Under the pieces are notes generated by a model. It did no database searches and was not told where the DNA came from. It worked only from the letters and a program-made list of their open reading frames with translations. The position numbers and the translations under genes are program-made. From Saksenaea vasiformis B4078 (Eukaryota > Mucoromycota > Mucoromycetes > Mucorales > Saksenaeaceae), in assembly GCA_000697055.1 (NCBI GenBank), contig JNDT01002330.1, positions 54,747 through 118,746 of the forward strand: 64,000 nt of DNA. The letters are read 5' to 3'. Below, in pieces: positions 1 to 9,883 of the stretch; within the stretch, counting starts at the first letter, position 1, and each line of letters begins with the position of its first letter.

Positions 1-1
1 T

Positions 2-2447
2 ACATTAGAAAAAAGTAACAGTGAAAACTGGTGTCAATGTGGAGCGTGTGTACAAGGAAGAAAGAAACTTGATCGTAGCCGCTCAGGTTCCTTCGTCAGA
101 CAATTCGCCAATCCAAAGTAAGACTCCCTTGACAAAAGTGAACTTGTTCATCAAACATGTCCCATTAGAATCATTTTTATCGTGTTGGGTTGGATAGCTG
201 TTGTCCTTCTAGCCTACCAGGTATCGCAAGCTGAACCTGCCAAAGCTCGCTGGGACCCCTATCAGATCTTGGGTTTGCAAGAGGTAAAAAAAAAAAAAAG
301 CAACACTTTACAACAATGGACCCGCGTTTTTTTTTTAACCATGTTGGGATATAATCAGGGTGCTGAATTGCCGGAAATCAAAAAAGTATACAAAAAACTG
401 TCGCTCGTCTATCATCCAGATAAGGCACAGCCTGGCATGGAAAGAGAGTCAGAAGAACGCTTTATTGAAATTAGCAAAGCCTATCAAGTGTACGTTGAAG
501 CAAATTTAGCAATGAATCACTTCAGCTCACCTCGTGCTTTTCTTTTTATCTCTCTCTAGCCTGACTAACGATGATATTCGCCAAAACTATGAAATGTATG
601 GCCATCCCGATGGTAAACAATCCTTTACCATGGGTGTTGCTCTGCCAAAGAACTTGGTCGAAGGAACCAACAGCAAATTTGTCCTGGCTTTCTATGCACT
701 TGTCTTTGGTTTGGGCTTGCCATACTATATTGTAAGTTAAACAAAAAAAATGCAAACCGATGAAGTCTTGCTCACACTTCCGCTTCTAGGCAAGTTGGTG
801 GTACAACTCAAGAAGATATACAAAAGACAAGATTCTGAATGCAACCATGGCCGTCTTTGTCAAAGGCCTCAAGGAAACCGCTGAGTTCAAGGGTAAGCAG
901 CAGTCAACCCGTCTTTGACTAGGCCCCCATTGTAACAATCTATCTGTCTCTTAGATATCGTTAAACTGCTTGCTGGTGCCCATGAATTTAAGGAAAACAC
1001 AGATATGCGTGCTGGTGAAGAAAAGACATTGAAGTCAATTGACGTTCTGGTTGGCGAAGAAATGGAAAATAGATTCGGCGAGAAATACGAACGCATAAAT
1101 GAAGTACGTCTAAATGAGGGCTCTAGGTTGTAGAATTGTATCATACTTATTCGTTGTGACAGAGTCTTCCTCCTTATCGTAACAAGGCTCGCACGTTGTT
1201 GTATGCTTACTTTTTGCGATTGGATCTCAGCGCCAAAATTACGACAGGCAATGTCCATCAGCTCGAGAAAGGTAAAAGAAAATGGGCAAAGCAGGAGAAA
1301 AAAAAAGCAAATAGTTGACCTTTTTGGCATGATTAGATCAACGTTTCATTGTGGAGAAGTCTATCCATCTCCTTCAAGGTCTTTTGCAAATTGCCATTGT
1401 CAAGCAATGGTTGAGTGTCGCCGTTGGTATCATGGATGTACAACAGTTCTTAATGCAAGCTACCCATCCTGGTGATTCCTCTATCAAACAATTGCCCCAT
1501 GTCAATAACACCATTGTACGTAAACTCTTGCGATCCAAGAAGAACCTGCGATCCGTCAAGCAACTGCTTGATATGTCTGAATCCGAACGCAAAGAAGCTC
1601 TCCAATGTGTGGATAAGGAACAGTACTTGGACATCGTTGATGTTTCCAACCGCGTTCCTAAGCTTTCCGTACGCAAAGCTGTATTCAAGGGTAAGCAAAA
1701 TATAGAAACATTTCGAAATGATCAAGTTGCTGACAACGCATGGGATGCCCAGTTGTTGGAGATCAGATCGTGACAACAGGTGCCATCATTACCTTTGTGC
1801 TCAAATTGAAGAACGGCCAAGCGGTGAGCGTCGAGACAGAAGAGACAGCCCAGGAAAGCGATGATGATTTGGAAGAAATGGATGACAAGAAGGATGAGCC
1901 AAAAGAACGTCTTCCTCTTGCACACACACCTTTCTATCCCGGTGTAAGTTGACATGATTGTGGTACCTGCAGACACAGGGCTCCTGACATCTTTTTTTTT
2001 TTGGGTAAATAGGAGAAGAAACCCTACTGGTGGATTTTCCTGGGTGACCCAAAGGTCAACCGAATCCTTGTTCCCCCTTGCAAAGTTACCGATATTGTTG
2101 ATACACGAACCATCCGTATTCCCTTCGCTGGTCCTCCTAAACCTGGCACTTACACCTTCTCCCTGTTTGTTAAATCCGACACATACAACGGCACTGACAT
2201 CATTCAAGACATCAACCTGACTATTCAAGATCCATCGGATTTGCCACCTGAAGAGGAAGTGGACGATACGATTTCAGAGCCTGACGAGGACTCCATTGCT
2301 GGTCAAATGAAGATGATGCGTGAACAGGGTCTGGCATCTACCTTGGCTGGTGGTTCAAAGCAAAACCCCAAGGGCAAAGGAAAAGCCCAAGACGAGGATG
2401 ATTCCTCATCTGACAGTGATTCTGACAGCAGCAGTGACGAAGAATAA
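2..2447 (+). CDS. SEC63: SEC63, ER protein-translocation J-domain subunit (5' partial)
   Basis: Sec63 works with the Sec61 channel and recruits the lumenal Hsp70 (BiP) for translocation into the ER. I assembled ten exons: 2-117, 169-283, 359-489, 560-731, 790-892, 955-1103, 1163-1271, 1337-1690, 1753-1943 and 2013-2447. All junctions are GT-AG and in frame, giving 624 visible residues. Visible parts are a CxCGxC stretch, a membrane segment (LGWIAVV), a J domain with YHPDK and the phrase NYEMYGHPDGKQS just after it, another membrane segment (FGLGLPYYI), the long Brl/Sec63 domain, and a very acidic Ser/Asp/Glu tail. These match yeast Sec63 in order; yeast has 663 residues. The frame is open to the left edge, so the start and the first membrane helix lie outside the window. 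Poly-A and poly-T runs sit in two introns. Confidence 0.96.
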
Positions 2448-2599
2448 ATGGTGTAGTAGAGAAAGTTTATATCGTTCATGTATACACAAATTGTCACTTT
2501 TTTTTTGGAATTTTGAGGAGATGCAATAGTGAATGTAGATGTAAATACAGGAGGTCTTTTTTTTTCTTCTTCTTTTTCTGTTACTGGATTTTTCTCATG

Positions 2600-3575
2600 A
2601 CTTCGCGTTTATTTGAAGATATTTGGCGTTACTTCCAGATAAACTCTGCGTTTTGAAGTACGTAATTTTTTATACGTTCATCCGATGTTATGATTTGCGT
2701 GTCATACTCTTCTTCCACGTCATATTTATGTCAAAGAACGTGTCAAAGATAGGACTCGTTTATCCTGTGTCAAAGATAGGGTTCTTTGTCTCATGCAAAA
2801 GGCGTGGCAATGACCGGATTTTTTTTTTTTTTACATCATGCCAAAGGGAGTGTGAAAGGTACGTACAAGCTTTTTGGTCTCATGCAAAGGATGAATCAGT
2901 GATCGGATCCTTTTGACAAATACAAACGGTGTCTCAGAAACAGGATTCCTTGGTTTCATGCAAAAGACGTGCTGAAGATAGGTTTCTTTTATCTCAGATA
3001 ACGGAAAGTGATGCATATTTAAAGCGAGCACTTCTTTTTCCTTTGTTTTCTTCTTCTTTGGCTCTGTTGGTACAAACATCCCCGGTACGGATGTCAACTT
3101 TATATTACATATCCAGGATCACTCATGTTTTCTGTATGCCGTTTAGGCTGCACGACTGCTGTCCTGAACCGTCTTGGCTGTGTTGGTGCTTTACGCCCTT
3201 CACTCAAGTAAGCAAACGTTGTCACACACACTCAGGATCGCTCATGGTCCGCATTGGGTCCTCCCCACCTCTCGCCGTCCCCCCCGCCTCAGGTGTGAGG
3301 CAGGCCGCCGTTAGTTGTACGGTTAATACCCTTCGGGGTTAATTGAAATGATATGCGAACTATTTACTCCATTTACTAACCATGAATTATTTTTTTATGC
3401 TGCCCGAAACAATTTTGGGTCCGCTGAAGACCAAGTTCATACAGCTTGATTACTCTTCTGATGTAAAACTAGTGTATTGATGGCTGCATATTCAATTCTT
3501 CTTTAGCGCAAACTTGCCTCTTCAGAGATGCAAGACTTATTCAGTGTAGCGTAAAAGGTAATTCAATAAACAATA
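2600..3575 (+). repeat. Dispersed repeat family, copy A (full-length-like)
   Basis: This fills most of the gap between the convergent SEC63 and ESS2 genes. It shares blocks with six other copies in the window: a TATTTAAAG box near 3018, a 'GGCTCTGTTGGTACAAACAT' block followed by 'GGATGTCAA', a 'CCCTTCGGGGTTAA' block near 3330, a 'GACCAAGTTCATACAG' block, then 'GCGCAAAC' and a 3' end with AATTCAATAAACA at about 3560. The 5' part (2740-3000) holds four or five degenerate units of about 50 bases built on 'TCATGCAAAAG.CGTG' and 'GATAGGA'. The 5' boundary is uncertain. No coding content was recognised. Confidence 0.75.
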
Positions 3576-3714
3576 TGACGGAATGGGACTCCTTGTCACA
3601 TAGGACAACATAGAGAGACATGACGGAAGACAAGAAGAAGAAGAAGAAGAAACGCATTGTTAATTAATCATACGCTATGTTTAAAACGGGAACTGTCAAG
3701 ATTAAAAAAAAAAG

Positions 3715-5189
3715 TTATTTCTGAATAGGTGTGGCTCCTGCACGAAAGAGGGGGGTCGGTGTGGCACCAGGCATTCTTGAGGGTGCTATAGAAAAGTCAG
3801 CAAATGACATAATTCCATGGCATGACTTACTTCGTCTCGAGGATGAACCACCATAGGACGATCGTAGGGCTGCGTCAAACCCAAGCGGGTAGGGTGTGTT
3901 GCTTCGTCGCAAGAGATGTTGCGCCGCTGGGGACATGAGTCCAGCTCTAATCATACATGTGTTTATCCTTTTGTTCATTAACTAAAACCACCCCCCAAAT
4001 CCTTACCCTGTCCGTGGTGTCCCTCGAATGACACGTTCTCTTTCGCTTGTTTTCTTTCGATAGGCTCTTGATGCTTTTTCCGAGAGCCGCATACCCAATT
4101 CCTCTCTTTTCGATACCTTGGGTAAAGAAAAGCGCGGTCCTGATATTCGTCTAAGTCTACCAGCACTGGTTTTTTTTTCTTTTTTACCTGGTGTTTCTGA
4201 TCCTTGTATCAGCATCGGTGTGCCTTCCACGGAACCCCAAGTCATGATAGGGGTTCCCATACGTGTAGGACTCAAGGTGGGTGTGGATGGCACAAGGTTA
4301 TATCCCCGAAATTCTGAGGTGGGTGTCCCTTCCGCATCTTAAAGAGAAGGAGATTTCTTGTTATGCTTTGTTCAAGTACCAGATAACTTTTTTTTTACTT
4401 TTTTACCTCCACTTAGTTGACGCCACGGGGTGAAAGAGCCTTTCTGTGCTGCTACATCGGACGGAGCCATAAGGCCTGCTGCTTGCTGCTAGTCAACATG
4501 GACAACAACAACAAGGTAAGTCCCAATCTACTTACTGCTTGCCTTTTTCCCTTACCGTGTCTTTGTCTAGTTGCGTGTTTACATAGGCGATGGCTTTGGG
4601 AGCGGCTCGGGAATCTTTTTCATTCAAATGCGATTGACTAGGACCTTCAGGAAAATACATGAGTGCATTCTTGGCATTGAATCGCCATGTGCCAGGTTTC
4701 GCATCGCCTGCTTCGATTAATTTAAGATGGGTTTCCTGATCGCCAATACGTAGGCGATTGGAGGAATCAAATATCCATTTAAACTTTTCCTTGCGTTTGG
4801 CGTTTGCTTTTTCGAGCAGATCCGCAAACGATGCATTGTCCTCGCTTTTGATAAGCGAACGTTAGGTTGCGCTGACGAAGTAAATGAACTCGCCTGGTGT
4901 AGAGAGTTTGGAACTGATCCAGTGACAAGTTGAGATTAACTCGTTCGGCCAAGCGTAAAGCGCTGTCATTGTAATAATTCTGGGTACCTGCAAGCCAATG
5001 CTTTTAGCTGCGGTATAAAGAAAGAAAAAAACCTCAGTACGTACTGGCTCGAGGTGTGTTTGTTCGATCCTGGTAGCCATCTTGATTCCTTAATTTAGCG
5101 AGATGAGGAAAGAAATCACGCTCAATAATAAAACTGATCGCTTCGGTATAAGTATCTTCATCCAACACTACAGGTGTCACGCTCGTCAT
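3715..5189 (-). CDS. ESS2/DGCR14 (Bis1) family nuclear splicing-associated protein
   Basis: ESS2 family proteins are nuclear and associate with spliceosomal C complexes. Eight exons (5189-5045, 4987-4894, 4844-4556, 4485-4407, 4337-4188, 4139-4007, 3946-3831, 3785-3715) stay in frame and give 358 residues. Family signatures are VLDEDTYTEAISFIIERDFF at the N-terminus, a SEDNASF block followed by KWIFD, NAKNALMYFPEG, the diagnostic TPIMTWGSVEGTP followed by GSETPG, FSLPKVSKREELG, and a C-terminal LMSPAAQHLLRR. Human DGCR14 is longer (about 476 residues) but has these blocks in the same order. The second intron (4845-4893) begins with GC instead of GT. The start at 5189 is the methionine nearest the conserved N-terminal block; an upstream in-frame ATG exists. 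The small fourth exon is the least certain part. Confidence 0.93.
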
Positions 5190-5476
5190 TGTGGTAAAAC
5201 AAAAAGGGTTTAAAAAAAACAGGTGGACACTCCCGTCCGTGATTTGCAGCTTGGTACAAGTGACTGTCCATTTGTGTCGAAGACACACTTTCAATGCAAC
5301 ACGGATACTGTATGCTGAGTTGTTATTAAGAGGTTTCCCTCGGGCACTCCCAAGAGAACACGCTATAATCCTACTGGAAAATAAGGGCCGTTGATGTACC
5401 TAATACACGTTGATATCAATTGATGATAACCTATACTGCGTGTGTGTAAAAATCCCTACTGTACCTTCGCAGGTAA
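5190..5476. other. Short intergenic region between the ESS2 start and the 3' end of the Fanzor-like relic
   Basis: This 287-base stretch holds the ESS2 promoter and the 3' flank of the nuclease relic. No ORF is convincing. In intact TnpB/Fanzor loci the guide (omega) RNA lies at or beyond the 3' end of the nuclease gene, so this is where one would look. I can identify no RNA fold by eye. Confidence 0.4.
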
Positions 5477-8400
5477 TCATCGGCTTATAAGATTGATCCA
5501 GTGTTCTATAGTGCTGGTGGTCGTATGTTGCAGGAATGGTTCCAGCGTCCCCCGTTTTTCGGACAGGAGGTTAGAGGCGCCTGCAAGGGCGATCGATCAT
5601 GCTGCTTGATCGTCTCGATTACGACAAGTATATCCAGCTGCAAAAGACGGACACAACCGATTGCAACACTGAAGGACATCATGACAAGTGACATTCTTCA
5701 TTTCACCTTTGATACGACGACGTACCGCGGAAGACTTCGTCGGTTGGTCACAGAAAATACATGTCTTTGATGACCTGAACTCATTGGTCATGGCTACTGG
5801 TATGTGCCGGTGATGTTGCTCACGCTATCTTCTTAACCACCTCGTCGTAGATGCCCACCTATGGTTGACCCTACTCCTGTGCCACTGGTCCCAATGCAAG
5901 ATACGGGCAGGATATCCGAGGACGTAGGATTGCTGGATTTAACAAATTGTCGTTCTTTAGATGCAAGTATAGCGTACGCCCGTTTGTTGCGGAGCTGTTG
6001 AGTTCTCGCTTTGTGGTTTGCCCTCCGAGAACGATAGAAATCACGTAACGGGTTGCGTGCATCACGACGTTTCTGGAAACGCACAGTGAGTTTCCTAATA
6101 AATGGAGCACAATCTCTTACCTTCTGTGCAGCAAGAACGTCATCTGCTGTGGTAGATTCCAAAGGAAATTTTCCCAAATCCTCTTCAATATTTAGAACAG
6201 ATCGATTAAGCTAACAGAACCATCAGTGTCACGATCGGTCAACCGCTGTAACTGACCTTTTTTCTTCGCTCACGATTTCGAGCGTGCTTCCTTGTGAAAG
6301 TTATTTCGTGCAATCTTTCGGCATTCAGCCTAAATGGTTGCGGAATTTTCATATCTTCTACGGTCAAAGGCACCTGCTGTGTAGCGTCCAACTCTTCAAG
6401 AGCACTCTACTTGTTGTAGAGATCCATATGAAATTTGTATTTCTCTGTTGTCAGCGGTACGGTTACCGACATCGTGCAGATTCCATAGTCGGTACCGGCA
6501 AACATCAATGATCTCTTATCGTCACTTTCTGCCAATAGATTGCTGATATCTAGACGTTCAACGGAATCACAGCAGCGTGGATTATCCCACGAGGTTGGCG
6601 TAGTCATTTTTGGGGGCTCTTTCGGCGGACCAGGATCTTTTGGTTGCCGCTTTATCTTTCGAACCAATGAATAATTGCTGCACTTTGTACTCACCTTATT
6701 CAAAAAGTATCTGTCTTGTTTGAGATTTGCTAACTCTTTTTGGCTTTTTAGCAGCGACAACTGTTGATTGTTCCGCGCCTGTCGCGCACTGGCCAATCGA
6801 TCAGATTCATCTCTTCCGGGCGAACGGCCTTCCAAACGCGAGTTATTATACTCGTTCTTCATTTCGTGCACCATGCGAGTATTCGTTTGTAATGTCTTAT
6901 TTTCGCTACGAATAATTGCTTGCTTATGTTTGATTCGTTCATTGACTGCTTCAATACGCTCTTCGATGGCTTCCTTCGAGAAGTTGTGGTCGATTCTTTC
7001 ACGTTTTGACCATTTCGTCTTTCGTCGTTCATCGTACTTGGAAGAGGCTGGCTGCCGTCCCCGCAGTGACTACTTGTCCATCGAGGATCGCTGTACCAGA
7101 AGTAGTGATTGTTAGTCGATGCACAAATTCTAATCCATGCGCTCGGCATACTGCTTCAATTTTGCTTTGGTCAAAAAAGATATATAGCATCACTTCCTTC
7201 TTGATACGCGCTTCGTGAACCGATGTGCTGGGGTTGCCTTCTCGTTCGCAAACTTCGAAGCTACCTTTTCAGCAGAAAATCTCGTATATGGATGATTCGT
7301 CCAAGTGCAAGCTATGGATTGACGCTAGCGATACGGTAGGAACCATTGCTTGACAGAAATGTTCGTATCCTGCTGCTCGTAAGATAGCATTTCCGATGAA
7401 TACGAATGGCGCTTGTAGTAAGAAGTGATCAAAGACCCCGTCCTCGATCTTTCTAGGCAGATAAGGCCGCTGCTTATTGGCGAGATCCCTAATTACTTCA
7501 ACTTCTCTAGCTGTCAAGTATTTTGTATGTGCCGCATCTTGCACATACTTGTCTGTCACATCGCCTTCAAATTCTGAGGACAGTAGAAGTTATTTCATAA
7601 TTGCTTTCAATACGTTTAGCCTTGCGCGTGAAGGTTCTTTAACTTCTTTTTCCACCGCCTTCTCTTCATCTTCCTCTTCCTTCTCTCCCTCTTCCTCAGC
7701 GGGTTCCACCCATTCCTCACAGATATTCGCAATTTCACAATCAGTCAAGTCTTGTTTATCTAGTAGAGAAATAACACAGTCAGGTACCTATCAGACCCGG
7801 TAAAGTTGAGTTAGCTACAATTGTTGTCTTTCCTCTAGAGATGACCCACCTGGACATTTTCCGTGTCATTCGAGTGGACTTCGCCACTGCCCTCGGAGAT
7901 CCTCTCAGTTTCAGGAACTTCGCAAATCGCGGCATCCTGGTGATAAAATCATCACATTAGTTGTAGCTGCGTCGTAGTTTCTTTATACATACCTCTTCAA
8001 GCGTCTGTAACAACGTGCCAAACGTATAAATCCTTTCGAGTGACCTTTCCGTCTTCCCTTCATGGCTTGTTTGTAAGCCAGCAGCCAACTCTTTCATTCC
8101 TTTCCGTATTCCTCACTTGCACCTCTTTTTACTTGGCGTAGCAGGTACTTCAAGCTTCTCACCTTTGCGTGCGTTTCTTTCCTCAGTCAGTTTAGCACGG
8201 TATGCCATCCATTTCGCTTCACGATTGGGCGCAAAATGGATCCGGAGGAGTACCCGGCACACGTGCTCCAAAGTCTTGTGAAAGACGCTTCCTCCTCACA
8301 TGTTTTTCACATTGGTGGCGTATTCTCGGATTGCGGTTACAATCGTTGTAGATATTTTTGTGGCGGTGGAGCGACGTTGATTTCACCCAACTTTTGCATA

Positions 8401-9832
8401 ATTGCGTCCAACTGTGGTGCTTGTCGAGGTGGCACCTGCTGCGAGTCATGAAATATGAATGGAGAAATTGCAGATGATTCTGCGAAAGGATATCGTAAGA
8501 ATCATAGGCCTTGCTTTTTGTTACTATCAGATAGTTCTGTAGTCCAGGATCTAGTGGCAGCACGACATTGTTGGTACTATTTGTGTCTCGCTTGACAAAT
8601 TCTTTCGGAAATACAGATGACATGTCAAATTCCTTTCTGCTACCTGTGTCGATTCGTACAGAAGGAAAGCCTTTACGGGAATACTGCAATAGACTCAAGT
8701 ACGCTATCATAGACAGCTCTGAAATGTCATTTGTCAACTCGATCGCAGTTTCGAGTATTATAGCTGAAAGTTTTTCCCTTGCTTCTTTAGAAAGATCTTC
8801 GCGAAAGATCTGCGTCACAGGTACAGTGCAGGTTTTGAACTTTGGCTGAAGTTTGCTGGCCTTTTCTGCTTTCTTCTTTCCCTTCTTATCCTTCTGCTGG
8901 GATGTGCTTCCTTCAGGAGCGTCTTTTCGTACCTATTGATGCGTATCTTGAAAGTTCTTCACGACACATACTTGCCATCGCTCAAGGTAGTTGTAGTTTA
9001 TTGTTGCTATTGTGCTCTTGATCTGTGGAACAGTGACGCTCAAGTCCTGCGTATGCTTTACAATCTCTACAGCTTTGAGAAGTACTCCCCTCGGCAGTCT
9101 TTCGACACTAATGACACTATCCCATATAGTACCGTAATTTTCTTCGTCGGGTCTTTTCCGTATTTCCTCTTCCAGTCGATTCTTCATGGATTGATAGAGT
9201 ATATCTTCGCAAAGGTCTGTCTGAAGCAATTCTGTTCGCTTTCTTTTTTTCACTTTTTGGGTATCGCGTAAATTTGTCACTAGGATATTCGAAGGGATTA
9301 CTGGATTATGCGTTCGTTTTACTGTCTGCTTTCTTTTCGTCCCACCACATAGTGCATAAAAGGACGATGTATCTTTATAGGACGATATGTCGTGAAACAA
9401 AGCTACTGCAATTGGTCCGCTGCCATATTTGATGGTCTTTGCGCGACTGGAAAACAAGTATATTTGGAGATTGGAATGATTTGCTATCAAATACAACAGC
9501 AAGCGCGGTTCGGTGATTGGAATTGGTTCGGGAGTGGCATCAAATTTCAGCGCGAAGTCGTGGGTACCAGAAGTCAGTGCAGAAAGTACGTCAAAGGCGA
9601 CATCGTTGGGTGAGTTGTCGAACACCAAGCCGTAATGTTGCAATTTTTTCAAAGCATCTTTCGTACTTTCGTTTGCTAGCGGACACCGTCTACTAGCTTG
9701 GTACGCTTCCTCGATCTTTTCAGTAAATACCACCATCGCAGGATCTGGAGTTTCTGTATATCTAAATACGCGTTCTGCTTCTGCACACCACCCATAATTG
9801 ATTATAAAATAGTCGTACGAACTGTGATCCAT
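5477..9832 (-). pseudogene. Decayed Fanzor/TnpB-like RNA-guided nuclease gene with a long N-terminal extension
   Basis: The C-terminal half reads like a Fanzor: a coiled, basic helical region (about 7150-6700), a RuvC-I-like motif FAGTDYGICTMSV with its Asp codon at 6488-6490, then (after breaks) a GTSGTGVGSTIGGHLRRG block, MTNEFRSSKTCIFC (5791-5750), a second Cys cluster CCNRLCP, and a RuvC-III-like NRDDQAA with Asp at 5612-5614. Such Cys4-plus-NRDxxAA ends are typical of TnpB and Fanzor. A clean 47-base intron joins the glycine-rich block to the zinc finger. The gene is broken: TAG at 8933, TAG at 6407 and TGA at 5597 interrupt otherwise continuous homology, and frame changes occur near 8450, 7580, 7275 and 7065. 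The N-terminal third (9832-8470) has long open frames of unknown nature. Normal Fanzors have this nuclease core; the extension is unusual. Family assignment is by motif only. Confidence 0.72.
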
Positions 9833-9883
9833 GGGAAAGAAAATAAAAAGGTATACACGTGGTTTTGATGGATAGGATAACAA

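Noticed and set aside
5044..5080. GTTCGATCC string resembling a tRNA T-loop
   Set aside because: It lies in the first coding exon of ESS2 and has no cloverleaf context.
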